NCBI GenBank assembly: GCA_937890745.1
Contig: CALADH010000093.1
Coordinates: forward strand, 1 to 34,551
Direction of reading: 5' to 3'
DNA from: Scybalocola_A sp900557175
GTDB taxonomy: Bacteria > Bacillota > Clostridia > Lachnospirales > Lachnospiraceae
DNA: 34,551 nt
The translations under genes and the position numbers were made by a program. Below the pieces are notes generated by a model. It saw only the letters and a list, made by a program, of their open reading frames with translations, was not told where the DNA came from and made no database searches. Positions 1 through 7,860 of the stretch are shown in pieces. Positions within the stretch are counted from its first letter, which is position 1; the number at the start of each line of letters is the position of its first letter.

Positions 1-2455
1 CTGCGTCTGTCAGTTTCAGGTTTTCACCTAAGTTCATCTTCAATGTTGTAAGATATTTTGTACTGTTCTTCATGTATGCAAGGTCGTCCTGCGTAATTGT
101 ACCGGATACAAATTCAATGCTTTCTACATCACCTGCATCAACACCACTCTGTGCGACTGCGTCTTCAACACTTGCCGCATCATATTGCGTACCATTAATC
201 TTTACTGTGACAACTGCCAGAGCCTTGCCTCTTACAAGCTTCACATATTTCTTAGAATCCAGGAATTCCGAATCATGTGTTTTCATATATTCGTCATAAA
301 CCTGTGCCGGAACAGTAATTGTTGAACCTTGTTCAAATGTATTTCCCTTCAGCTGTGATGATTTTCCAATCTCAGGTACCTGATTTGTAATAATGCTCAC
401 AGCTCCGGCATTTCTGAAGCAGCCTTCACCGACAGATCTTAAGTTTGGCATATTCAGCTCAGGAAGCTGATTCTGTCCTGAGAAAGATACCTCGCCTAAT
501 TCTTCAATACTTGAAAGGTCAACTGTCTTAATAAATACTGTACTGTTTGTTGTATCTCCCCATGAATTGCTTCCCGTCTTTTTCACATCAGGAAGAATCA
601 GTGTATGGAGATTTCTTGCCATAATCGCTGCTGATTCCATAGTCTCTACACCATGGATTTCCAAATGGTGCAGATTTGGTGCAGATTGTGCCGTTCCAAT
701 CGGAACTGTCTTGTTCTCACTTTCAACACCGTCAGCAATAATGAGCGTTTCGATGCTGTCCATGATTCCTTTGTTCATCCACAGATAATCAGCTTTTGTC
801 ATTTTTCCTGAAACAACCTCAAGCTTTGTTACAGAATCTGCACCTGCTTTTCCAATCGCTAAAGCAAGATTAGCGCCGCCAAGAGCCGCACCGTCATTGA
901 CTTTAACTGTCACATTCGTAATATCTTCAAAAATCGGATATAATGTAATATCATCAAAAATCTTTGTATTTGCAAGAATTGTCTTGCCGCTGCCGTCGCG
1001 CTCTGTATTCCACTGGAGTGCACCCTCAGGCAGCGCCGGATACTGATCTTTCAGCTGATTATATGACTTTGTTGAAAGTTCAAATGTATTTACAATATTG
1101 CCGTCTTTATCGGCAACAGATACTGTAATTGTTCCCCACTTATAATAAAGTGCTGTATCACCTGAAGGAACATATGAAGCATCTACCGCTGTATTAAACG
1201 AATTGTCTGAATAGATACCGTCAAGTTTATAGCCATTTTTTGTCTCAGCAAAAGGCTTTTCACCAATTGACTGGCCTTTGGCTAAAAGCTGCGCTCTATT
1301 ATAATATTTATCCTGCGGTGATGTATATGTCACCGTCGCATAATCAGGCGCCTGTACTGTTAAATTATTCCACTCAAACTCGCTTGTGCTCGTATAAACT
1401 TCGCCAAAAACAACTTCCGGAAGATAACTCGGCAGTGCCTTTGCAGGAATTGTAAGTGTAGAACCCTCAGATGCTTTCCCGAATATACCACCATCTACGT
1501 TTGGTGCTGTCACACTATCGATTGTCACCTGAACAACCCCCGCACCATAATTAAATGCACCGCTGCCAATAGACTGGACATTACCTAAATGAATCTTTGT
1601 CAGATTCTTACATCCGTTAAAAGCATTGCTTCCGATTGTCTGAACACCGGACAGATTTATTTCTGTCAGTGATGTACAATCATAAAAAACATTCTTTCCT
1701 ATAGATGTCACATTCGGCATTGAAATTTGGCTGAGTGCCGGAAGATATTTCACCGAATCATTATCTAATGCCGTAAACCCTTTAAGTTCTAGAGTTGCCA
1801 GTTTTTTCGGCACATTATACCCATTTGTATAGGCATTAAACATATTAGATGGCAGAACAGTTGTCGCTTCGTCACCTACTGTAAATGTCAGGTCGCCGTC
1901 AAGATTCACTTTCACTGATGTCAGCGCTGCATAGTCTTTATTAATCGATCTTAAATCTGTCGCCGTCACTGTACCTGATACAAATTCCAATGTCTGTACA
2001 GATGCTGCACCGCCTGCAACACGCACGATAAAGTTTGCAAATTCTTCATCTGCCTCAAGATTCTGCGGCTGACCGTTGACATTGACAACACATCTTGTCT
2101 CTGCCTGTGCCTCAGTCTCAGCTGTTGTTTCAGCCGGAGTCTGTGTCTCTCCTCCTTCCGTACTTTCTACACTCTCTGTACTTTCTGTCTCAGGAGTGTG
2201 ATTTATGCTTTCGCTGCTCTCAATGTCAGACTCTTTGTCAGAAACCTCTGTATTCTCCACAGTTTCGGTTTCTTTAGCTTCCTGTGTCTCGTCTGCAGAC
2301 TGTACAACCGCTTCGTCTGTTTCTTCATAAACCTGTGACTCTGTCGTTCCCGGCACTTCCGCCGCATACACAGGTGTCAATGAAGAAAACATTGAAGAAA
2401 CAACCATACCGACAGTCAAAAGACCGGCCAGAAGCTTCTCTTTTCCACGTCTCAT
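1..2455 (-). CDS. Secreted BspA-like leucine-rich repeat surface protein (partial, C-terminus missing)
   Basis: The frame is open from an ATG at 2455 to the left edge, giving about 818 codons. AGGAGG sits 7 bases before the start. Residues 1-31 form a signal peptide: a basic MRRGKEK start, a hydrophobic core and a likely cut after VYA. Residues about 33-117 are a Thr/Glu/Ser-rich, very acidic linker or stalk. Two BspA-type leucine-rich blocks follow, at about 215-345 and 590-740, with repeats of the form L..I.L..V..IG..AF..C..L. Between them, about 360-510, lie two segments resembling Listeria-Bacteroides (Flg_new) repeats. A roughly 65-residue unit with the pattern VSGT.T..DL precedes each leucine-rich block, at about 119-180 and 508-580, and starts again at about 745. 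Known relatives are cell-surface adhesion or matrix proteins; any surface anchor would lie beyond the window. The family call is firm, the ligand unknown. Confidence 0.9.
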   Translation of the reverse strand, partial: MRRGKEKLLAGLLTVGMVVSSMFSSLTPVYAAEVPGTTESQVYEETDEAVVQSADETQEAKETETVENTEVSDKESDIESSESINHTPETESTESVESTEGGETQTPAETTAETEAQAETRCVVNVNGQPQNLEADEEFANFIVRVAGGAASVQTLEFVSGTVTATDLRSINKDYAALTSVKVNLDGDLTFTVGDEATTVLPSNMFNAYTNGYNVPKKLATLELKGFTALDNDSVKYLPALSQISMPNVTSIGKNVFYDCTSLTEINLSGVQTIGSNAFNGCKNLTKIHLGNVQSIGSGAFNYGAGVVQVTIDSVTAPNVDGGIFGKASEGSTLTIPAKALPSYLPEVVFGEVYTSTSEFEWNNLTVQAPDYATVTYTSPQDKYYNRAQLLAKGQSIGEKPFAETKNGYKLDGIYSDNSFNTAVDASYVPSGDTALYYKWGTITVSVADKDGNIVNTFELSTKSYNQLKDQYPALPEGALQWNTERDGSGKTILANTKIFDDITLYPIFEDITNVTVKVNDGAALGGANLALAIGKAGADSVTKLEVVSGKMTKADYLWMNKGIMDSIETLIIADGVESENKTVPIGTAQSAPNLHHLEIHGVETMESAAIMARNLHTLILPDVKKTGSNSWGDTTNSTVFIKTVDLSSIEELGEVSFSGQNQLPELNMPNLRSVGEGCFRNAGAVSIITNQVPEIGKSSQLKGNTFEQGSTITVPAQVYDEYMKTHDSEFLDSKKYVKLVRGKALAVVTVKINGTQYDAASVEDAVAQSGVDAGDVESIEFVSGTITQDDLAYMKNSTKYLTTLKMNLGENLKLTDA

Positions 2456-2502
2456 CTCAAGCCCTCCTTTTTATAAAATGTGTCTTTATATGTGACACCT
2501 TG

Positions 2503-2531
2503 ATTATAAGTCTTTGTAATATTTTTCACAA
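2503..2531 (-). promoter_or_regulatory. Sigma-A type promoter of the leucine-rich repeat protein
   Basis: On the minus strand TTGTGA (2531-2526), 17 bases and TATAAT (2508-2503) precede the gene. Predicted transcription starts near 2496, about 40 bases before the ATG. The leader holds a small GTGTC/GACAC hairpin near 2480-2498. Confidence 0.55.
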
Positions 2532-2660
2532 GAGATAATTAACATTTTTTTACTTTTATTTTAAATTTATGCTAATAATTTTATTAATTTCAATGTCTTT
2601 TTCATTCTTTTTACACAAACATCCATGGTTTTTGCACAAATAGCTTTTACATGTGTTTAA

Positions 2661-2710
2661 ACAAAAAAGACGTGTATTTCAAGAATAATTTCTCAAAATA
2701 CACGTTTTTT
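2661..2710. terminator. Bidirectional intrinsic terminator after recR
   Basis: ACGTGTATTT at 2670-2679 pairs with AAATACACGT at 2696-2705 around a 16-base loop. An A/T run flanks each side, so it can act on both strands; the recR stop codon sits at its edge. It separates the recR transcript from the surface protein gene. Confidence 0.75.
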
Positions 2711-3306
2711 TATAGCTCGACTCTGCCGTCTAATGCACGCAGCAATGTCACTTCATCAATATATTCCAAATCGCCGCCGACCGGAACGCCGCTGGCGATC
2801 CGCGTCACTTTAATGCCCGTCGGCTTAATCAGCTTGCTTATATACATAGCCGTTGTTTCGCCCTCAAGACTTGAGTTTGTTGCAATAATTACCTCGTCAA
2901 CATCCTGCTGGAGTCTTAACATCAGCTCTTTTAAGCGTATGTCATTGGGTCCGATGCCAAGCATCGGCGAAATGGCGCCGTGAAGGACATGGTAAACACC
3001 TTTGTATTTTCCGGTTTTTTCGTAAGCAGCCAAATCTCTCGGCCCTTCGACAACCATAATCTGCTTATGATTTCTGCTATCATCGGCACAAATCGGACAA
3101 ACCTCCGAGTCTGTCAGATTGAAACAGCATTTACAATATTTCACATTGGCTTTTGCCGACGTCATCGCCCCGGCAAGCTGCTCCACCTGCTCTGCGGGCA
3201 TATTCATAATATGAAAGGCAAGCCTTTGCGCCGACTTTGCGCCGATCCCCGGAAGCTTTGACAATTCCTCAATAAGCTTATTAATCTGATTGCTGTATAA
3301 GTTCAT
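2710..3306 (-). CDS. recR: Recombination mediator protein RecR
   Basis: This 198-residue protein has the usual RecR length. A helix-hairpin-helix region with LPGIGAKSAQRLAFH lies at about 18-32. A zinc site is formed by C58, C61, C70 and C73, followed by a Toprim domain with VVEGPRD. RecR works with RecO and RecF to load RecA on gapped DNA. The start codon overlaps the stop of the upstream ybaB by one base (TGATG), which implies translational coupling. The order dnaX-ybaB-recR is one of the most conserved gene clusters in Firmicutes. A terminator follows directly. Confidence 0.97.
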   Translation of the reverse strand: MNLYSNQINKLIEELSKLPGIGAKSAQRLAFHIMNMPAEQVEQLAGAMTSAKANVKYCKCCFNLTDSEVCPICADDSRNHKQIMVVEGPRDLAAYEKTGKYKGVYHVLHGAISPMLGIGPNDIRLKELMLRLQQDVDEVIIATNSSLEGETTAMYISKLIKPTGIKVTRIASGVPVGGDLEYIDEVTLLRALDGRVEL

Positions 3307-3656
3307 CAGAAACCGAAGCCCCCAAGTCCTCCGAGACCGCCTGTCAGCTTAGACATAGAGTTCTGGGACAGCTCGTCAACCTTTCTTAATGCTTCATTTG
3401 TTGCCGCAACAATTAAATCCTCAAGCATTTCAATATCATCCGGATCTACAACTTCTTCTGAAAGCTTAATTGAAACGACTTCCTTTTTGCCGGATACTGT
3501 CACTGTGACTGCACCGCCGCCGGCTGTTGCATCAACCTGCTTTTCCTCAAGTTCTCTTTGAGCTTCCTCCATCTGACGCTGCATCTTCTGTGCCTGCTTC
3601 ATAAGATTGTTCATATTGCCGGGCATACCTCCCGGAAAGCCTCCGCGTTTTGCCAT
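3306..3656 (-). CDS. ybaB: YbaB/EbfC family nucleoid-associated protein
   Basis: This 116-residue protein starts with a Gly/Met-rich segment and then a long amphipathic helix rich in Gln, Met and Glu (about 17-44). A beta region of the type VTVTVSGKKEVVSIKL follows, and the C-terminus is Gly-rich. The family forms dimers that bind DNA and is encoded between dnaX and recR, exactly as here. AGGAGG lies 8 bases before the ATG at 3656. The gap to dnaX is 18 bases, so the two are co-transcribed. Confidence 0.95.
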   Translation of the reverse strand: MAKRGGFPGGMPGNMNNLMKQAQKMQRQMEEAQRELEEKQVDATAGGGAVTVTVSGKKEVVSIKLSEEVVDPDDIEMLEDLIVAATNEALRKVDELSQNSMSKLTGGLGGLGGFGF

Positions 3657-3674
3657 AATAAAATCCTCCTGTTT

Positions 3675-5255
3675 TTAATCCTCATATATTAAGTCAACGC
3701 CCTCAAGATTTATTTTCCGAGGGTCGATGAAAGCTTCTGTCTGCTGCGGCTGTTCTGCCGACAACGTCACCGCACGAACCGAAAGCTGCTTTTGAATCTT
3801 ATCGCCGATAATGGCTTCCAGTTCTTTTTTATGATTTTCCTGTTCAAAATAAGTTTTTTGCATCTCACTCTCACAGGCAAGTAAAAGTGTTGAGTCATCC
3901 GCCTGACTGACCTGTATATTTTTAATCATTGCCGCCATCGAATCCGGCAAATCGGAAACAATCTGCCCCCAGCGTGCAACGACCTGACGAATATCCTCCG
4001 ACATCGCTTTCGGCCGCGCCTCTGCCTTTGCCGGAATTTCCCGCGCTGTCTGCTGCATCTTTGAAACTTCTCCGGCCTGATCCGGCGCTACGGCAATCAC
4101 ACCCTGTTCCAATTGCTTTTCAATATTGGCGAGGCGATTTAAAATAGAATCTAAGTTCCGTTCCATCGATGGTTTACATAACTTCACAAGCGCAACCTCC
4201 AAAAGTACGCGCTTTTGTGTCGAATAGCGCATCTGCCCCGACAGCTCGGAAAAGACGCGGATATAACGCATAATAATATCCGGCTTTACAAGGGCAGCCT
4301 CCTCTTTCAAAGCCGCAAGATTTTCCGAAGAAATATCTAAAATATCTTCCAGATTATCCGCATTCTGCGCCAGCATAAGATTTCTCAGATACCATGTAAA
4401 GTCCATGACAAACTGATACAGCTCGCGCCCCTGGACAACAATTTCTTCTAAAATATAGACAGCCTCCGTAATATTCTGCGAAAGAACCGCCCGCAAAAGC
4501 CGGCTGAACACGCTCGTGTCCACAGCTCCAAGCACTTCAAGGACATTGTCATAGGTGACGCGGCTGTCTATATAAAAGGCAACACACTGATCTAAAAGAC
4601 TTAGCGCATCTCTCATTGAGCCGTCGGCTGCCTTCGCCACATAGCGCACCGCCCTCGGCTCAACATCCAGACCTTCTTTTTCAATCAGCTCACTGAGTCT
4701 GTCTGCAATCGTATCAATTGTAATTCTCTTAAAATCATAGCGCTGGCATCTTGACAAAATCGTAATCGGTATTTTGTGCGCCTCTGTCGTTGCCAAAATA
4801 AAGATAACATAAGACGGCGGCTCCTCCAGTGTCTTTAAAAGGGCATTAAACGCACCTGTAGACAGCATATGCACCTCGTCGATAATATAAACCTTATAGC
4901 GTCCTTCTGTCGGCGAATAGCTGACCTCCTCACGGATTTCACGTATATTATCGACGCCATTATTTGAAGCCGCGTCAATCTCGATCACATTCATCGACGT
5001 CTGCGCGTCAATAGCCTTACACATGGCACACTCATTGCACGGACTGCCGTCGATTGGATGGAGACAATTCACTGTCTTTGCAAATATCTTTGCCACCGTT
5101 GTCTTACCTGTACCGCGCGTCCCGCAAAATAAGTAGGCATGGCCGATTCTGTCCAGCTTTATCTGATTTTTAAGTGTCGTCACAATATGCTCCTGACCTT
5201 TGACATCCTCAAAAGTCCCCGGACGCCACTTCCGGTATAATGCCTGATATGCCAT
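3675..5255 (-). CDS. dnaX: DNA polymerase III subunits gamma and tau (clamp loader ATPase)
   Basis: This 526-residue protein carries Walker A GTRGTGKTT at about 45-53, a zinc module with C64, C73, C76 and C79, Walker B IIDEVHML and the SRC arginine-finger motif in ILSRCQRYDF. The N-terminal AAA+ half is followed by the collar domain and a tau-like C-terminal extension. It forms the clamp loader core that places the beta clamp on primed DNA. I saw no clear slippery A-run with a downstream hairpin that would make a short gamma form, so a single product is likely. AGCAGGAA lies upstream of the ATG at 5255. pfkA ends only 32 bases upstream with no terminator between, so read-through from the pfkA promoter is likely. 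Confidence 0.97.
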   Translation of the reverse strand: MAYQALYRKWRPGTFEDVKGQEHIVTTLKNQIKLDRIGHAYLFCGTRGTGKTTVAKIFAKTVNCLHPIDGSPCNECAMCKAIDAQTSMNVIEIDAASNNGVDNIREIREEVSYSPTEGRYKVYIIDEVHMLSTGAFNALLKTLEEPPSYVIFILATTEAHKIPITILSRCQRYDFKRITIDTIADRLSELIEKEGLDVEPRAVRYVAKAADGSMRDALSLLDQCVAFYIDSRVTYDNVLEVLGAVDTSVFSRLLRAVLSQNITEAVYILEEIVVQGRELYQFVMDFTWYLRNLMLAQNADNLEDILDISSENLAALKEEAALVKPDIIMRYIRVFSELSGQMRYSTQKRVLLEVALVKLCKPSMERNLDSILNRLANIEKQLEQGVIAVAPDQAGEVSKMQQTAREIPAKAEARPKAMSEDIRQVVARWGQIVSDLPDSMAAMIKNIQVSQADDSTLLLACESEMQKTYFEQENHKKELEAIIGDKIQKQLSVRAVTLSAEQPQQTEAFIDPRKINLEGVDLIYED

Positions 5256-5287
5256 ACTAAATTCCTGCTTTCATTTTATTTTCACCG

Positions 5288-6361
5288 TCAGTCGCCGAAG
5301 CTGATGCCTAAATCCTTTGCTTCCTGAACAATAGATGACGACGGATCTACATATTTTAACTTGCCGGCAACTTCCTGAAGCGGTACCGGAACAATATCAT
5401 TGCCCTTAAAGCCGACCATGTAACCATATTTTTCTTCCATGATTAGTCTTGCCGCAGCAGCACCAAGTCTTGTTGATACGACACGGTCATACGAATCCGG
5501 GCTGCCGCCTCTTTGCGTATGCCCCGGCACAACAATACGGACTTCCTGTCCGAGCACTTCCTCAATCTTTTTGCCAATCTCATAGGAAACTGACGGAAAA
5601 CGGCTTGATGCACGCTTTTTAGCCAGTTCCTTCTTTGTCAGCGCCGCTTCTTCTTTTGAAATGGCGCCCTCGGCAACGGCAAGAATTGAAAAGCGCTTGC
5701 CTGCCTTTGTACGCTTCTTAACTGCTGAAATCACATGATTGATATCATACGGAATTTCCGGAATCAAAATAATATCTGCGCCGCCGGCAATACCTGCGTG
5801 CAGTGTCAGCCAGCCGACCTTATGTCCCATAAGCTCGACAATAAATACACGTCCGTGGGATGCCGCCGTTGTGTGTATACAATCTATGGCGCTTGTTGCA
5901 ATATCAACAGCACTCTGAAAACCGAAAGTCATATCTGTACCATAAATATCGTTATCAATCGTTTTTGGCAATGATACAATATTCAGCCCTTCCTCTCTTA
6001 AAAGATTGGCTGTTTTCTGCGTGCCGTTACCTCCGAGAATCACAAGACAATCAAGCTTTAAATTTTTATAAGTTGCCTTCATTGCCTCGACTTTATTAAA
6101 TCCATTCTCGCCGATCACCCGCATCTGCTTAAACGGCTGACGTGATGAACCTAAAATCGTGCCGCCGACTGTAAGTATTCCTGAAAAATCTGACGGCTTC
6201 ATAAGTATATAGTCGTTGTACATAAGGCCTCTGTAGCCTTCTTCAAAACCAAAAATCTGAACATCATCCAGCTTGCTGTACAGTGTCTTTGCGACACCGC
6301 GCATCGTCGCATTTAAAGCCTGACAATCGCCGCCGCTTGTAAGCATACCTATTCGTTTCAT
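5288..6361 (-). CDS. pfkA: 6-phosphofructokinase, group III type
   Basis: This 357-residue enzyme belongs to the phosphofructokinase A superfamily and phosphorylates fructose 6-phosphate, the committed step of glycolysis. Visible motifs are LTSGGDCQALNA (8-19), GGNG (110-113), PKTIDND (132-138, with the catalytic aspartates) and PGHTQRGG near the C-terminal third. At the positions equivalent to E. coli 104 and 124 it has Gly (G113) and Lys (K133). Pyrophosphate-dependent enzymes usually have Asp and Lys there, and classical ATP enzymes Gly and Gly. The Gly/Lys pair matches group III ATP-users, so ATP is the likelier donor. N112 replaces the usual Asp of GGDG, which contacts the metal in E. 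coli. It has its own promoter (6456-6484) and an 85-base leader with a hairpin. Confidence 0.93.
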   Translation of the reverse strand: MKRIGMLTSGGDCQALNATMRGVAKTLYSKLDDVQIFGFEEGYRGLMYNDYILMKPSDFSGILTVGGTILGSSRQPFKQMRVIGENGFNKVEAMKATYKNLKLDCLVILGGNGTQKTANLLREEGLNIVSLPKTIDNDIYGTDMTFGFQSAVDIATSAIDCIHTTAASHGRVFIVELMGHKVGWLTLHAGIAGGADIILIPEIPYDINHVISAVKKRTKAGKRFSILAVAEGAISKEEAALTKKELAKKRASSRFPSVSYEIGKKIEEVLGQEVRIVVPGHTQRGGSPDSYDRVVSTRLGAAAARLIMEEKYGYMVGFKGNDIVPVPLQEVAGKLKYVDPSSSIVQEAKDLGISFGD

Positions 6362-6398
6362 TTTAAAGACCGCCTTTCATTATGACATTTAATTCATC

Positions 6399-6442
6399 AA
6401 AGTTACAGTCTGCTGGCAAACCTGCGTCGCTTTTGTAACTTT
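6399..6442 (-). promoter_or_regulatory. Leader hairpin at the 5' end of the pfkA mRNA
   Basis: AAAGTTACA (6399-6407) and TGTAACTTT (6434-6442) are a perfect 9-base inverted repeat with a 26-base loop. It begins about 7 bases after the predicted transcription start of the pfkA promoter. No U-tract follows, so it is not a simple terminator. It could be an mRNA-stabilising 5' stem or an operator; the function is not known. Confidence 0.45.
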
Positions 6443-6455
6443 AAGCCCTAGTATC

Positions 6456-6484
6456 ATAATATAAAAAATCCGCATGTAATTCAA
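6456..6484 (-). promoter_or_regulatory. Promoter of the pfkA-dnaX-ybaB-recR cluster
   Basis: On the minus strand TTGAAT (6484-6479), 17 bases and TATTAT (6461-6456). It lies just after the ffs terminator and 95 bases before the pfkA start codon. Confidence 0.55.
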
Positions 6485-6488
6485 GCAT

Positions 6489-6525
6489 AAAAAACGCCGC
6501 AGCAATGAAAATTCACTGATGCGGC
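6489..6525 (-). terminator. Intrinsic terminator of the SRP RNA gene
   Basis: On the minus strand GCCGCA (6525-6520) pairs with TGCGGC (6501-6496). A second helix inside the loop, AGTGAA with TTCATT, extends the structure. GTTTTTT follows. It lies about 40 bases beyond the predicted 3' end of the SRP RNA. Confidence 0.85.
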
Positions 6526-6563
6526 AGTTTCTATGTTCTATATAATGATTTATATTTTTAAAT

Positions 6564-6826
6564 CCGCACATTCTGCTTCGTAAAGCACCCACAAACGTTA
6601 CCTCTACAGTTAACTCAGCTCAGGCACCCTCACGGCACACAAAAGGTCCTGTTTAGTGCTGCTCCATTCCTGACCTGACACGGTTCGCAGGTTTCTGTTG
6701 CGTAAGACCCAGACGTCAACGCCACTTATAAAGGGCAGCTTTGCAGTGTACTTTCCTCAGACAGAATATCACCCCTGCTGTAGCGGATTGCAGGTACAGG
6801 GCACCGCTATCTCCCCGGCTGTGCGG
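6564..6826 (-). ncRNA. ffs: Signal recognition particle RNA, large bacterial type
   Basis: The minus strand contains the conserved domain IV hairpin at about 6651-6690 (CAGGTC, GGAA loop, GGAGCAGC), which binds Ffh. It also has the 5' Alu-domain segment CCGGGGAGATAGCGGTGCCC and the repeat-like GCAATCCGCTA..AGCAGGGGT typical of clostridial large SRP RNAs. The two ends close on each other: CCGCACA at 6826-6820 is complementary to TGTGCGG at 6570-6564, giving an RNA of about 263 bases. The RNA scaffolds the particle that targets nascent membrane and secreted proteins. A strong promoter and a terminator flank it. Location near dnaX and recR is common in Firmicutes. The exact mature ends are inferred from the closing helix. 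With its signals it fills the otherwise gene-free stretch 6362-6912. Confidence 0.93.
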
Positions 6827-6860
6827 AAGCTTTCTGGCTGATGATTAAATATACCATCCT

Positions 6861-6889
6861 AGTATACCTGTTTATATGACGGCTGTCAA
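6861..6889 (-). promoter_or_regulatory. Strong promoter of ffs
   Basis: On the minus strand a consensus -35 TTGACA (6889-6884), 17-base spacer and -10 TATACT (6866-6861). Predicted transcription start is near 6854, about 28 bases before the mature RNA, so 5' trimming is expected. Confidence 0.85.
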
Positions 6890-6912
6890 GGAAATTTACA
6901 CTTACTTTTCCT

Positions 6913-7851
6913 TTACTTTTCCACATAACCTTTCAGGCCGTCAATGGAATTGGCGCTGATTGTATTGACCATATCTGAACCGTCAAGACGGATATAATAA
7001 GCATCCGTATCTGAGTCTGCTTCTTTTTCCGCCTTGCCGCCGACATAAATCACCTGTATCTTTTCATTATCGTCACTGTCGGTGTAAGTGTATTCGAGCG
7101 TCATCTGCGGCTTATCAAGACCGTACTTTTTAAGCTCATTTTTATCGGCGTAATAATCCGCACACTTTTCGATGGACATACCCGGAATCGCCGCTGATAA
7201 ATTATCAAAGACTTCTTCCTCCGTTTCATCATAGGTATAGGTTTCACCATCTATTTCAAGCTTCACCTGTATGATGCTGTCACTGAAAGTTGTCGGCAAT
7301 GTTTCGGCTTCCACGAAATCATACAGTGTCTTTCCCTGAAATTGGCCGTACACGAAACTGTCGGCTGTATAAACCGTATCTTCATCTGCCGCTTTGACAT
7401 AGTAGCCGTCACCGACGGCATCACCATAAACGATTGTCTTTTCATTGCCGTCACTGTCTGCTGCCGTCACGGATATATTATCTTCGCCAAAGCCGTAAGC
7501 CGAAAGAACATCGCCGTCCGAAAGCTTTCTGTCAGCTTCAAATTTCTGCAGAGCATCCGCAATAGAAGTCAGACTGCTCTGATTTGCAGGAAATTTATCA
7601 TCTTCTTTATATTGCCATGTCTCGCCGTCTTTTATAAAGGTCAGCGCCGCCTCTCCGGTATTTAGCGTCAGCGTCTTAATGTCACTCATATCTGTCACAA
7701 ATACGCGTTCCGCCTCTGCCTTGGCAGCGGCCTCGGATTCCGCCTTCGCCGCCTTTGACTCAGATATCTTTGCCACACCTATATAAACAGCACAGACCAC
7801 AGCAAGAATCACGCAAAGAACAATCAGCATTTTTTGATTTTTCTTATTCAT
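6913..7851 (-). CDS. DUF4340 domain protein of a Gld-type ABC transporter
   Basis: This roughly 312-residue protein has an N-terminal membrane anchor (IVLCVILAVVCAVYIGVA, about 9-26), a short Ala/Glu-rich coiled segment and a large extracytoplasmic part rich in Asp, Thr and Tyr. Such DUF4340 proteins accompany GldG-like subunits in ABC clusters and probably form the extracellular part of the complex; the substrate is unknown. A GTG at 7860 in the same frame is possible. I prefer the ATG at 7851 because AGGTGA lies 5 bases before it and the GTG is part of that site. It is the last gene of the four-gene operon. I see no terminator after it, only the ffs promoter. Confidence 0.85.
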   Translation of the reverse strand: MNKKNQKMLIVLCVILAVVCAVYIGVAKISESKAAKAESEAAAKAEAERVFVTDMSDIKTLTLNTGEAALTFIKDGETWQYKEDDKFPANQSSLTSIADALQKFEADRKLSDGDVLSAYGFGEDNISVTAADSDGNEKTIVYGDAVGDGYYVKAADEDTVYTADSFVYGQFQGKTLYDFVEAETLPTTFSDSIIQVKLEIDGETYTYDETEEEVFDNLSAAIPGMSIEKCADYYADKNELKKYGLDKPQMTLEYTYTDSDDNEKIQVIYVGGKAEKEADSDTDAYYIRLDGSDMVNTISANSIDGLKGYVEK

Positions 7852-7860
7852 AAAAATCAC

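Noticed and set aside
6389..6592. 67-residue minus-strand frame
   Set aside because: It runs over the pfkA promoter, the ffs terminator and the 3' end of ffs, has no binding site and a composition unlike the neighbours.
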